In this document: piece by piece, positions 29,518 to 39,204 of the stretch
Layout of the letters: every line of letters starts with the position of its first letter
Numbering within the stretch: the stretch's first letter is position 1
Assembly (NCBI GenBank): GCA_963576725.1
Contig: OY755236.1
Coordinates: 69,410,379 to 69,474,378 of the forward strand
Source: Azorinus chamasolen
Lineage: Eukaryota > Mollusca > Bivalvia > Cardiida > Solecurtidae
Direction of reading: 5' to 3'
DNA: 64,000 nucleotides
Notes under the pieces: model-generated
What the model was told of the DNA's origin: nothing
Database searches by the model: none
What the model saw: the letters and a program-made list of their open reading frames with translations, nothing else
Program-made: the position numbers and the translations under genes

Positions 29518-29752
29518 TTAACCCTTTCCTCCATAGGCTATTTTTAGACCCAACCTCTTTGAATGAATCTTAGTAACCAAAAAGGAGCATTTACTAGAGA
29601 AAAGGAATTTTTTTAGAATTTTGTAGTTCTGAAACCATTTTGATAAATAGAGCATTTGCTCCTTAGGAGCAAATGCTCTATTTATCACAATGGTTTCAAA
29701 AAGTGACTTTTACAGAGGCGTAGAAAGGCGTATTTATGGAGGAAAGGGTTAA
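29518..29752 (+). mobile_element. A-family palindromic MITE (A7), near consensus
   Basis: TTAACCCTTTCCTCCATAGG; GAATGAATCTTAGTAACC; palindrome with tip GCTCCTTAGGAGC; CAGAGGCGTAGAAAGGCG; GGAGGAAAGGGTTAA. Confidence 0.95.
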
Positions 29753-29990
29753 GTTGATTAGGTATTCAGCAAAAGAAAAAGAAACAATCATTAGAAAGCA
29801 TTGAAATAATACTAGAACAAAGAAAATTTCAAAAGAAAAACAAATAAAACACAACATGCCTGAAAAAATGTTACAATAAGATATCAATTTAAATCAAAGC
29901 AAATAACAATACAGGTATGGGACAGGCTTCCAATTTGTGGCAAGAATGTTACCACTGCCCTATGTACATCTATTCTACTGACATTGTTGA

Positions 29991-30475
29991 TTATCCCATT
30001 ACCTCATACAAACGTTTTTCCATGCCTTTGTAAACACTGTAGACCCAGATGAGACTACTTTTAGGAGCCATCTGATCAGGGTCTGCTGTGTTTGTTTATG
30101 GATATAATTATGTATCTGATTTTACAGTTTCTGCCATGGCGAAAATAAGCCTGTGTTAACCCTTTCTCTCATATAAACGTGTTTTCACGCATTTGCAAAC
30201 AGAGTAGACCCAGATCAGACAGCTCCTAGAGGAGCCGTCTGATCAGGGTCTGCTCTGTTTGCTTATAGAATTTGATAGATCTGTTTCTTTGCTTTCTAAA
30301 AAGTATACAATGGGGCACCTCCCATATTTCTTTATAACTATTTTGTTAATGAATATTCAGTAGGTATTAAAATTTGGAATAAACACAGAACAGGGAAAGG
30401 GTTAATATGCCATTATAACAACTCAGCTAATAAATATTCATGGTATAGATCTTACATTAATATTCATAAGGTAAC
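29991..30475 (-). mobile_element. C-family MITE interrupted by B
   Basis: Left part 29991-30159 (TTATCCCATTACCTCATACA, GTAGACCCAGATGAGAC, TTCTGCCATGGCGAAAATAA); right part 30402-30475 (TATGCCATTATAACAACTCA, AATAAATATTCATGG). Together they give a normal C order. Confidence 0.9.
30156..30405 (+). mobile_element. B-family MITE inserted in C
   Basis: TTAACCCTTTCTCTCATATA to CAGGGAAAGGGTTAA, hairpin tip GCTCCTAGAGGAGC. C sequence AAGCCTGTG precedes and TATGCCATT follows the duplicated TTAA. Confidence 0.95.
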
Positions 30476-30654
30476 AAATTGAATAGCAATTTGCAGGTAA
30501 AATACTATAAATGACCAAATAGCTGGGCAAAATGCCCTGAGTTAATGAGTGTCAGGTCAATGTAAAAGGACAATACTTGCAAATCAGAGACCGTAAATGT
30601 CAAAATCAGTCAGGAACATAACATTTTACTTTGGCCGACAAGTACAAAGATATT

Positions 30655-30745
30655 GTAATTACCCTATGAATCCAAACACCCAATCACAAGCAGTTTGATC
30701 TGATTCTGCACTATTTGCCTGAGATTGCCTCTCTAAATACTCATT
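30655..30745. mobile_element. I-family half element
   Basis: CAAACACCCAATCACAAGCA, GTTTGATCTGATTCTGCACT, ATTTGCCTGAGATTG. Confidence 0.5.
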
Positions 30746-30774
30746 GTAATTAGGGTTTGCACAAAGCCTGTACA

Positions 30775-30930
30775 TACTGTATAACCTCTAATAAATGCCC
30801 CTGGGAGGCGTAACATTTTTTAAAGTTTCTTGCATTTTGTTAACAGCTGGTTGCTTAATGCAGAATGAAAACAATGCAAAAAGCTCCTAGAGGAGCTTTC
30901 TGCATTTGCATTCATTTGAATTCAGTCTGC
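30775..30930. mobile_element. D-family MITE, variant, right end lost
   Basis: CTGTATAACCTCTAATAAAT, GCCCCTGGGAGGCGTAAC, GCTGGTTGCTTAATGCAG, tip AGCTCCTAGAGGAGCT. The GCCCCTGGG-type outer part recurs at 50590 and 51590. Confidence 0.8.
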
Positions 30931-30984
30931 ATAAACCTGTTCCCTGTTTAACATTTATTCAAGATTTTATCCCCTCATTCAAGA

Positions 30985-31215
30985 ACAGAATGAATAAAAT
31001 GGAACATGGAAATGCAAATTCTAAGTCCAATTATGTGACCTTAACCTTGGATATACATACCAGGACAAACCCATGCTACTGTAGCATGTCCAGATAAACA
31101 TTGTGGTGAAATTTGAGAAGGATCCACCAAGCAGAACTTGAGTTAGAGATGTTACTGACTGATAGACAGACAGACACCCGCACAGACAACGCCATTCCAT
31201 AATATGTCCCGTTTT
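30985..31215. repeat. SINE-like repeat with TGACCTTAACCTTGG
   Basis: ATTATGTGACCTTAACCTTG, GGTGAAATTTGAGAAGGATC, then GATAGACAGACAGACACCC and a short tail. It shares the TGACCTT-GACCTT type motif and CAGA microsatellite with the repeat at 48.4 kb. Confidence 0.55.
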
Positions 31216-31224
31216 TTCAAAAGG

Positions 31225-31401
31225 GTGTATAAAAAGTGTAGACCCAGAGCACAGGGCTCCTCTTGGAGCCCTCTGATCAGAGTCTGCACTATTTGCCATT
31301 CAAAATATTCAGCCGAATTTAAGCCTTTCCTGTTGAATGGACTCAATCGTATACCACTGATGGGCCAGTCCACCCTGAATATTCAACATTCAAAGGGTTA
31401 T
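31225..31401 (+). mobile_element. G-family palindromic MITE
   Basis: AAAAGTGTAGACCCAGAGCA, tip GGCTCCTCTTGGAGCC, GATCAGAGTCTGCACTATTT, GAATGGACTCAATCG, TTCAACATTCAAAGGGTTA. Left end missing. Confidence 0.85.
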
Positions 31402-31568
31402 TGGATTTTGCTCTTCCAGTGTTATAGTAGAGTTCATCCAGAAAGACAACATCAAACTAGAAACATCAATTATAAACGTATCCATTGGAACAGAATAGAA
31501 AATATCAATGTTTCATTTCAGGCATTTATATGCAACATGAATAATTAATTATATACACCAGTATCTGA

Positions 31569-31817
31569 TTAACCCTTTTCTCCATAAATACACCTTTCTA
31601 CACCTTTGCAAACTGACTAGACCTAGATTAGATGGTTCCTATAAGAGCTGTCTGATCAGGGTCTGCTCTGTTTGCTTATGAAATAATGTAGATATGACTC
31701 TACAGTTTGTGCCATTACCAACATTTCCTAAGTTTATATGCCATTATAAAAATTCAACTTATTAATATTCATGATGTCAGTATTTTTAACATGAATATTC
31801 ATGGAGTAAAGGGTTAA
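31569..31817 (-). mobile_element. C-family palindromic MITE
   Basis: TTAACCCTTTTCTCCATAAA to CATGGAGTAAAGGGTTAA. Complete; shares its last TTAA with the next element. Confidence 0.93.
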
Positions 31818-32029
31818 CCCTGATAGATATGTCTTTTGACACCTTTTCAAATAGTGTACAGCCAGATCAGATGGTTCCTGTCTTATTAAGGTCTGCTCTA
31901 ATTGTTTATGAAAATATATTTAGTAGACTTGATACCAGTTTCAATTCTGTTATATGCAGCTTTAAAAAAGTTAATAAATATTCATGATGTCATTATTTCT
32001 TACATGAATACTCATGAGGTAAAGGGGTA
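31814..32029 (-). mobile_element. C-family MITE, shortened hairpin
   Basis: TTAACCCTGATAGATATGTC, CAGCCAGATCAGATGG, AGGTCTGCTC, ATAAATATTCATGATGTCAT, ATGAGGTAAAGGGGTAA. Confidence 0.85.
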
Positions 32030-32036
32030 ATATAAT

Positions 32037-32490
32037 TTAACTCTCTCCTAGTTGAATATTCATGTAAGAAATAATGACATTATGATATTCATTAACTGAT
32101 TTTTTTAACCCAGTCCCTGTTCAATATTCATGCAAGAAATAATGACATCATGATTATTTATTAGCAGAATTTTTATAATGTAAACTTTTCAGGAGAAATT
32201 TTGCTTTCAGAAAACCTGTATAATCAGATCCTAATCATGTCGAAAGCAAACAGAGCAGACCCTGATCAGACGTCTCCTATAGGAGCCGTCTGATCTGGGT
32301 CTACTCTGTTTGCAAATGCGTAAAAGGGCATTTATACCGTATATGAAGGAAAGGGTTAAAATGGCCAATGAACAAGAGAACTGTCGGCCATTTCAGAAAC
32401 TGTAGAATCAGACCTATATTATTCTATAAGCAAACAGAGCAGACACAGATCCAATGACTCGTCTGCTGTGGCCTTTACCTTGTAGATGCA
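32037..32490 (+). mobile_element. C-family MITE interrupted by another C
   Basis: Left part TTAACTCTCTCCTAGTTGAA ... CATTAACTGATTTTTTTAA, then the inner C, then AATGGCCAATGAACAAGAG, TCAGAAACTGTAGAATCAGA, GCAAACAGAGCAGACACAG. The last ~50 bp are lost. Confidence 0.88.
32105..32359 (+). mobile_element. C-family MITE inserted in C
   Basis: TTAACCCAGTCCCTGTTCAA to GAAGGAAAGGGTTAA; hairpin CAGACCCTGATCAGACGTCT, tip CTCCTATAGGAG, GTCTGATCTGGGTCTACTC. The duplicated TTAA continues the outer element. Confidence 0.94.
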
Positions 32491-32543
32491 ACCCTAAAAT
32501 CATAATGAACAACACACCATCAGTTTCAAATGTTAACAGTATT

Positions 32544-32759
32544 TTAACTCTATGCACGCTAAGTAATTTTTCGTCTGCAACAATTGTCGTCTGCTTCAAT
32601 TCTTAAAATTAACTTACTCTCAATTTTTTTGGCAAAAATATGGCCAAGATGACAAACAGTTTGGATCCTGATGAGACGCCGCATTATGCGGCGTCTCATC
32701 TGGATCCAAACTGTTTGCATGGTTAATCACAGTTTCGCCGCTGGCGTGCAAAGAGTTAA
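32544..32759 (+). mobile_element. F-family palindromic MITE, best copy
   Basis: TTAACTCTATGCACGCTAAG to GGCGTGCAAAGAGTTAA, TTAA at both ends. Hairpin arms ACAGTTTGGATCCTGATGAG and CTCATCTGGATCCAAACTG with a perfect tip GACGCCGCATTATGCGGCG. The tip differs from the GCTCCT type of other families. Confidence 0.95.
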
Positions 32760-32814
32760 CAGTAAATTCTGAAAAAACATGACAGAGTTATAGAGAAGAA
32801 AAAAATAATGAAGA

Positions 32815-32984
32815 ATGTATGTCTTTGTAGGCAGGTGGCAGATTCATGCAGGGTGAAAGTCATGCAGAAAGCTCCTACAGGAGCTTTCTGCATGACTTTC
32901 ACCCTGCATCAAGCTGCCTGACCTGTGTTAAAGATCAATAATGGTACGTATTTGAGTGTTCGTAGTATCAAGTTTTTACTGTCA
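32815..32984. mobile_element. D-family MITE, left end diverged
   Basis: GGCAGGTGGCAGATTCATGC, GTCATGCAGAAAGCTCCTAC, AGGAGCTTTCTGCATGACTT, AGTGTTCGTAGTATCAAG, TTTTTACTGTCA. Confidence 0.85.
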
Positions 32985-33284
32985 TACCTGATTAAAATTA
33001 GAGCTGACCTTATTTTTCACAGTGGATAAGGGTCAAGATAAAATCTGTAATTTGTACAAATATTTTTCTGACTATAATTACGACTTCATCAGCGAGAGAA
33101 TATACTGTTAGATGAGTTTATATTTCAATTATTGTCAATTCATCACCATGGAAATGAAGGAAAAGTAATTGTGACCATTGCAATTATGTGATTTCATCAA
33201 TCAGTTTGAACTCATTATTGAACATTGAGGGAAAGAGCAGCCATTTGAGCAAATGATTAAGACCGCTTCACATATCAAACCTGT

Positions 33285-33505
33285 TCATCTGATAGAGACG
33301 CCTTTTAATGCCTATGCAACAGAGTAGACCCAGATAAGATGGCTCCTGTACAGTGTAGGAGCCGTCTGATCATGGTCTGTTCTGTTTTCTAATGGAAATT
33401 AAACATCTGATTCTAGTAAAATTCTACCATGTGGGCCAAAGTTCTTGTTTTTCTATTATAGAATAAGCATTCTTCTAATAAATGATTCATGACATAAAGG
33501 GCAAA
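33285..33505 (-). mobile_element. C-family MITE, diverged
   Basis: GACGCCTTTTAATGCCTATG, AGTAGACCCAGATAAGATGG, tip GCTCCTGTACAGTGTAGGAG, GTCTGATCATGGTCTG, ATTCATGACATAAAGGGC. Confidence 0.8.
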
Positions 33506-34269
33506 TTTGATATATACTTTACAAACACTTTGGATTCAGATGTATCGCCTCTGATTGTGATTTTGAAAAGATACTTATGTAATGAAATAAAAAGTACCAT
33601 ATTATCATATAGTTATAGTTTCTTGCATTTTGTACAATTACATTTTTAAAGCGTGTTTCTTGCATTTTGTAATGAGGAGTTTATTAGAATGCGTGTGTGA
33701 GAGTAAAAATTAAAGAGAATACAGTATTATGAGAACAAAATCGAAAAATAATTTTTGTTTAGTGTCAACAGTTTTCTGGGCATACTAAAGGTGTACTAAG
33801 GATTTTCACTGATATTATTTGATCTTTATCAGTACAGTACAAAATGTTCAGGCCTAACAATTTCAAATCATATCAACCTTTTGATATTTTTTTGCTGACC
33901 CTTTGAACACACAATTTTCAAAGTAACATGGGTCATCACTGTTAAGGGTTCAGTCTATCTGATATGAAAGCATTTGCTACAAGGAGTTGAATGACCAATT
34001 TGCAAAACTCAGATCAGAGGACTCCTCCAGAAAAGCTCTGATCTGTAAAAATAATGCATTCAAAAGCTTGCAACAAAATTTAATATTGGAAACTAAGTGT
34101 ATAATTTATGTTATATGAAACATTGCCTTATAGCAAGGTCCTAAGATCGGCATACTTGCTATACAACATTACAGATCAGGATCTAAACAGCTTGTAACTA
34201 CAGGTATAAACTGTATGTGTTCTTATACAACAAATATGCAGGATAATGATCATTATTGACAAGCAGTTT
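33506..34269. other. Mostly unassigned, with weak D and G traces
   Basis: GTTTCTTGCATTTTG occurs twice near 33620-33670 (variant D outer sequence). A degraded G-like hairpin (AACTCAGATCAGAGGACTCC) lies at 34005-34050. Otherwise nothing recognised. Confidence 0.4.
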
Positions 34270-34445
34270 ACGTCTCTTCACCTGATATAGGTGCCTTTTC
34301 ATGCCTTTGCAAACAAAGTAGACTCAGTTCCTGTAGAAAATGTCTGATCAGTCTCTGTTTTGTTTTCTATATAGATATACAGTTTCTGCCATGGCCATAT
34401 CTCTTGTGTTTATAATTTTTCCATCATAAAGATTTAGTTTCCTCC
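34270..34445 (-). mobile_element. C-family MITE, partial
   Basis: GTGCCTTTTCATGCCTTTGC, AAACAAAGTAGACTCAG, AGTTTCTGCCATGGCCATAT. The right end is missing. Confidence 0.7.
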
Positions 34446-34446
34446 A

Positions 34447-34911
34447 GTTAAACCCTTTACTCCATATAACCCTTTCCTCCATAAATACGCCTTTCTACGC
34501 CTGTGTAATAACCACTTCTTGAAACCATTGTGGTAAATAGAGCAAGTGCTCCTATAGGTGCAAATGCTCTATTTATCACAATGGTTTCAAACTACAAAAT
34601 TCTAAATTTTACTTTTCTGTAGTAAATGCTCCTTTTGGGTATATTCATTCAAAGAGGTTGGGTCCAAAAATAGCCTGTGGAGAAAAGGGATAAATACAGC
34701 TTTCTAAGCCTTTGCAAACACAGCAGACCAAGATCAGACGGTTCAAGAGTCCTCTGATCAGGGTCTACTCTGTGTTTGCTTATAAAATAATACAGATAAA
34801 TTCTACAGTTTTTTCCATGGCCAAAAATGCCCGTGCTTATGTGTCATTATAAAAATTAATATACATGATGTCAATATTTCTCGCATGAATACTCATGGAA
34901 TAAAGTGTTAA
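34447..34911 (-). mobile_element. C-family MITE interrupted by A
   Basis: TTAAACCCTTTACTCCAT, then A8, then ATAAATACAGCTTTCTAAGC, GCAGACCAAGATCAGACGG, GATCAGGGTCTACTCTG, TTTTTCCATGGCCAAAAATG, ACTCATGGAATAAAGTG and TTAA. Confidence 0.9.
34466..34693 (-). mobile_element. A-family MITE inserted in C (A8)
   Basis: ATAACCCTTTCCTCCATAAA to GGAGAAAAGGGATAA. Bounded by ATAA on both sides rather than TTAA. Palindrome tip GCTCCTATAGGTGC. Confidence 0.92.
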
Positions 34912-35135
34912 CCCATTACCTCATAGGCTATTTTTAGATACAACCTCTTTGAATAAATCTACTGAAAAGGAGCATAAACTAGAGAAAAGTTAAATCTTTT
35001 AGAATTTAGTAGTTTGAAACCATTGTGATAAATAGAGCATTTGCTCCTATAGGAGCAAATGTTCTTTATCACAATGGTTTCACAAAGTGACTTTTACACA
35101 GTCTTCAAAAGTCGTCAATGTGAGGGAATGGGTTA
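34908..35135 (+). mobile_element. A-family palindromic MITE (A9)
   Basis: TTAACCCATTACCTCATAGG to GAGGGAATGGGTTAT; shares its first TTAA with the C element before it. Confidence 0.94.
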
Positions 35136-36276
35136 TACCCCCGTCACACTAGGTCATGTTCCCACTACGTCCTCAAAAATATGCCAGGACGCAGTGCGAA
35201 CTTGTACAACGTAGCGAGGACGCAGTAGACACGGCTTTGCGCGTGGTACGGTCTTCATGGACGTGAAGGACGTGGGTGAACTTTGAACATGTTCAAAACT
35301 TACGTGGTGAGGACGTGGTCAAATCAGGACGTGGTAAGAACTTGGTAAGGTCGTAGTAATGACGTAGCTAAAACCTAGTAAGAACCTCATGGACGCAATA
35401 CACGCGTAGTGCAGACGTGGAGGAGTGTGTGACGTTCGCATCACGTTGTCTCTAGGTTGTCACTACGTTCTTGCTACGTCCATCAGGTTCTCACTACGAC
35501 CCTTCCACGCTAGTGTTGCGACAATGATACGTCCCTACTATGTTTCAAAAGACCGCATTAGGTTCTTAGTACGTTCTACCGGTGCTTATCACGTCTAAGG
35601 TACGTTTGCAGCAGGCTCTAGCCACGACCATGCCACGTTCTGGTGGTCGAGTATAAAAACTGGATTCATTTTCCTTTCACTTCCATTTCAATATAGAATG
35701 GACAACTAAGAACACATCTGATTCGGCTCCGCTTTCTGTTGTTTCAGTGGGCCCACTGTTACAGATAGGTTCTGGTTCAGGAACAACCTCCAACCCATCA
35801 CTCGCTGGTGATGGAGTTCTCGGTTTTGCTTTCGTAGCTGTTTTGCAGCCCCCCTTCCTTCTCGGCATATTTTCTGATATAAAATACTTTACTTTTGCTC
35901 AGAAGAAAGTCGCAGAATGAATGATCAGATCGAGCCGAATCACAGAATTTTATATGCAGACATAGAACGCGGTGAGAACGTGATGAGCGCGTGGTAAGAA
36001 CGCAGTGCTATCTTGGCGGTCGTAGTAGGGACCTAGTACGAGCGTAGTTAAAGCAGAGCAAGAACGTGTTGGACGTGGTACCCGCCTGAATACACGCGTA
36101 AGAACATAGTGGGAACGTGTTGGACGCAGTAAGAACCTAGCGCAAACGTGGTATGAGCGTAGCAGGAACTTGAGAAATGTATTTTTTACAATTTTTACCC
36201 CGTCCACGCTACGTCCTACGACATTTTCAGGATGCAGCGCGGTCTTTATGGACGTGGTCAAGGTGTGACGGGGCTT
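35136..36276. mobile_element. CpG-rich foldback-type DNA element
   Basis: Left end ACCCCCGTCACACTAGG and right end AAGGTGTGACGGGGCT are inverted. TTA precedes the left and follows the right end, compatible with a 3-bp target duplication. The interior is far richer in CpG than its surroundings and consists of degenerate repeats of ACGTRGTRRGAACG on one side and their complements (CACTACGTYC) on the other. No transposase is seen. A 63-codon frame on the minus strand (35677-35868) lies in the centre. Confidence 0.75.
35677..35868 (-). CDS. Small basic ORF in the foldback element, unverified
   Basis: ATG to stop, 63 codons, beginning MPRRKGGCKTATKAKPRTP and rich in Pro, Ser, Thr and Glu. It lies between the two CpG-rich repeat arms, where sequence is not repetitive. 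This could be the first exon of a protein carried or captured by the element, or chance. No homologue is recognised. Confidence 0.25.
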   Translation of the reverse strand: MPRRKGGCKTATKAKPRTPSPASDGLEVVPEPEPICNSGPTETTESGAESDVFLVVHSILKWK

Positions 36277-36277
36277 T

Positions 36278-36680
36278 AAGGAATGATATTAAGTTAGACA
36301 ATGGGTTAAGGAATGATATTAAGTTAGACAGTTTCTGCCATGGCCATATCTCTGGTGTTCCTACACATTATCAAAATTTAGTTAACCCTTTCCCTGTTCA
36401 GTATTTGGTGAAGAAAAATGACATCATGAATATTCATGAGCTGAATTTTATATTGTTTATTATGTACGCATGATTTTTTGGTATTACTAGAAACTGTAGA
36501 GTCATATCTATATTATATCATAAGCAAACAAAGTAGACCCTGATCAGATGGGTCCTCTAGGAGCCGTCCGATTTGGGTTTACTCTGTTTGCAAATGCTTA
36601 AAATCACGTTAATATAAGGGAAAGGGTTAATGAATATCCATGGTGTCATTATCTGTTATATTCATGAGGTAATTAAAGGG
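36278..36680 (-). mobile_element. C-family MITE interrupted by another C, with 30-bp duplication
   Basis: AAGGAATGATATTAAGTTAG occurs twice (36279-36338, period 30) before ACAGTTTCTGCCATGGCCAT. After the inner C element the end follows: TGAATATCCATGGTGTCAT, ATATTCATGAGGTAA. The first half was lost at the foldback junction. Confidence 0.82.
36382..36630 (+). mobile_element. C-family MITE inserted in C
   Basis: TTAACCCTTTCCCTGTTCAG to AGGGAAAGGGTTAA; hairpin GTAGACCCTGATCAGATGGG, tip GTCCTCTAGGAGC. Confidence 0.93.
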
Positions 36681-36759
36681 CCAACATGAAAGAGCAAAAA
36701 CGTCTGTAAGTGAAATATATGAGATGAGTATACATTAGATTCATTTTGTGATAACTTAT

Positions 36760-36915
36760 GAAAATGGTTTGGATCCAGATAAAATGCCAAGTACCAGGTA
36801 AATGACATCTCAACAAAATTCAAAATGTTTGATTTTGAAGAAAATTTAATGAAAAAAAACCTTTCAGAATTGCAGCAGATGACAATATTTGTAGACTACA
36901 GCACACAACTTAAAG
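36760..36915 (-). mobile_element. F-family MITE, degraded
   Basis: AAATGGTTTGGATCCAGATA, GACATCTCAACAAAATTCA, CTTTCAGAATTGCAGCAGAT. Confidence 0.6.
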
Positions 36916-36965
36916 CTGTAGATTAAAAGAGTATTTAACAAATATTTTTAGAACATTTTTATATT

Positions 36966-37066
36966 TCTCCATCAAACCCTATTGTGCTGCAACTCCTTAG
37001 AATTGCATCTCAGAGGTGATTCTAATGAACTGTATCTTGACTATACACGGTTTGGCGGAGAAATGA
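36966..37066. mobile_element. H-family palindrome
   Basis: TTTCTCCATCAAACCCTATT ... CACGGTTTGGCGGAGAAAT, with centre AGAATTGCATCTCAGAGGTG. Confidence 0.75.
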
Positions 37067-37261
37067 AATATTTTGATAGATGAGTATGTGTCTTATCTAC
37101 AGCCATGTATGAAGATTAAAGATATGATCTTTTTCATATATTTGATTTGTTATATTAAGTGATGTTTTGTAAAATACCCTCATCATCAAAAGGTGATACC
37201 AAGACACTGACCCCTGTTTGAGCCTTTGATTGCTAAAATTTTCAAATATAAATATGATCAG

Positions 37262-37746
37262 TTAACCCGTTGCCTGATGAATATTTATGTAAGAATTAAT
37301 GTATATGCATGGATAATCATTTGCTTAACCCATTCCCTCATAGGCTATTTTTAAATCCAACCACTTTGAATAAATCTACCGAAAAGGAGCATAAGCTAGA
37401 GAAAAGGATTTTTTTTTAAAATTTGTAGCTTGAAACCATTGTGATAAATAGAGCATTTGCTCCTATAGGAGCAAATGCTCTATTTATCACAATGGTTTCA
37501 ACAGATGACTTTTACAGAGATGTAGAAAGGCGTACTTATGGAGGAAAGGGTTAATATTTATAGTGGCATGTGAACAAGAAAATGTTGGCCCATGTCAAAA
37601 ATGTAGACATAAATCTATGTAACTCCATATGCAAACTGAGCTGGCCCTGATCAGACAGCTCCTACAGGAGCCATCTGACCTGGACCTATTCTGTTTGCAA
37701 AGACATTAAAAGGCATATATATAATTTATTATGGAGTAAATGGTTA
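37262..37746 (+). mobile_element. C-family MITE interrupted by A
   Basis: TTAACCCGTTGCCTGATGAA, TAATCATTTGCTTAA, then A10, then TTAATATTTATAGTGGCATG, hairpin GGCCCTGATCAGACAGCT, tip GCTCCTACAGGAGC, end GGAGTAAATGGTTAA. Confidence 0.92.
37325..37554 (+). mobile_element. A-family MITE inserted in C (A10)
   Basis: TTAACCCATTCCCTCATAGG to GGAGGAAAGGGTTAA, with a perfect palindrome around GCTCCTATAGGAGC. Confidence 0.95.
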
Positions 37747-37974
37747 ACCCTTTATCTGATGAATATTTAATATTTGTGTAAGAAATAATAACATCATGAG
37801 CATTTATTAGCTGAATTTTTCTCGTGGTAATTATGAACACGTGAATATTACAACCTGGCAGAAACTGTAAAATCAGATCTATATAACTCCATAAACAAAC
37901 AGAGAAGATCCTGATTAGATGGCTCTTACAAGGTCTACTCTTTTTGCAAAGGTGTCAAATGGCATAAATATCTG
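37743..37974 (+). mobile_element. C-family MITE, right end cut by D
   Basis: TTAACCCTTTATCTGATGAA, GGCAGAAACTGTAAAATCAG, reduced hairpin AGATCCTGATTAGATGGC; ends at TATCTGG where D begins. Confidence 0.85.
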
Positions 37975-38177
37975 GTATAAAAAAACCTCTCTAAACCGGA
38001 TGTTAAATTAAGTACAAATATTGATCTTGGAGACAGGTGGCAGCTTAATGCAGGGTGAAAGTCATGCAGAAAGCTCCTAGAGGAGCTTTCTGCATGACTT
38101 TCACTTGCATTAAGCAGCCACCTGCCTTAAAGTATCTGAATTCTTCTCAACTAGAATTCCGGTTAGGAGGGGTTTAA
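37975..38177. mobile_element. D-family palindromic MITE
   Basis: AAAAAAACCTCTCTAAACCG to CGGTTAGGAGGGGTTTAACT. Core GACAGGTGGCAGCTTAATGC, tip AAGCTCCTAGAGGAGCTT, TTAAGCAGCCACCTGCC. Confidence 0.93.
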
Positions 38178-38521
38178 CTATTAAGTGGGTAACCTCTGTC
38201 AACACTATCGATGTTTGCAAATACTTCTGCTCATGAGTAATTATACATCTCATCAGAATCCACAGGAAGAAGAAATTACACATTGTCACTAAGTAACTAA
38301 ACATCATACCAGGATACACAGGAAGAAGAAATTATATATTGTCACCAGTATCAGTGCTTTACACTATGAATCTAAAGCAACCACAGGCACTCTATCAGTA
38401 ATAAGAGTAGGGCATTGCACCCGGGTTTCTCTGTATCGCAGCTTCCCTCTACTCTCTGAGGCGCCCAATTAGCCCACAGCTGGCAGAAACTGATGTTAAA
38501 TTAACACAACCAATAACCAAT
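38178..38521. other. Unassigned, with a short direct repeat
   Basis: Two ~60-bp direct repeats around CACAGGAAGAAGAAATTA (38260 and 38318). 38400-38490 is more GC-rich (GGCATTGCACCCGGGTTTCT) with no identity that I recognise. Confidence 0.4.
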
Positions 38522-38624
38522 CGACAGTTTGTACCATAGTAAAATATTCTCTTGCCATTATAAATTCATCTAATCAATAAACAAAGTCATTATTTCTTAC
38601 TAGAAATTCAAGAGGTGAAGGTAT
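38522..38624 (-). mobile_element. C-family MITE, right part
   Basis: GACAGTTTGTACCATAGTAA, GCCATTATAAATTCATCTAA, AAGAGGTGAAGGTATAA. Confidence 0.7.
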
Positions 38625-38851
38625 AACCCTTTCCTCCATAAATACGCCTTCCTACGCCTCTGTAAAAGTCAGCTGTTGAAACCATTGTGATAATTAGAGC
38701 ATTTGCTCCTATAGGAGCAAATGCTCTATTTATCACAATGGTTTCAAATTACAAAATTCTAAGAATTTCCTTTTCTCTAATGAATGCTCCTTTTCGGTAG
38801 ATGCATCCAAAGAGGTTTGATCTAAAAATAGCCTATGGAGGAAAGGGTTAA
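38623..38851 (-). mobile_element. A-family palindromic MITE (A11)
   Basis: ATAACCCTTTCCTCCATAAA to GGAGGAAAGGGTTAA; perfect palindrome with tip GCTCCTATAGGAGC. Confidence 0.95.
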
Positions 38852-38917
38852 CATGGGGAAACAGAGGTCCGGATAAGATTCGTAAATTTAAACATTTTTA
38901 AGAATAGCTCTTTCATT

Positions 38918-39012
38918 TTTCCACCAAACCCACTGTGACCATTCTTTTGAATTGTCTCTTCGAGGTGATTCTGAAGAAGTGGTCACAGTATAGGGTTTGA
39001 TGGAGAAATAAC
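38918..39012. mobile_element. H-family palindrome
   Basis: ATTTTTCCACCAAACCCACT, GTGACCATTCTTTTGAATTG ... GAAGTGGTCACAGTATAGGG, TTTGATGGAGAAAT. Confidence 0.82.
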
Positions 39013-39204
39013 AATTTTGTATTTGGGTAAACACCTTTATCTGAACGTCTGATGAAAGAAACCATTTCTGATAAATCAGGGGAAAATAATTCATTTGCCA
39101 ATTATCAAATTTGGTCGAGATCTGATGGCCATACCGATTCATTTTTAGTGCAAATTTAAGTGCATACCTGTTAAAATCACCAGTCAATATTTCTTATTCT
39201 GAAC

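Noticed and set aside
38400..38490. GC-richer patch as a possible exon
   Set aside because: No frame, splice context or motif supports it.
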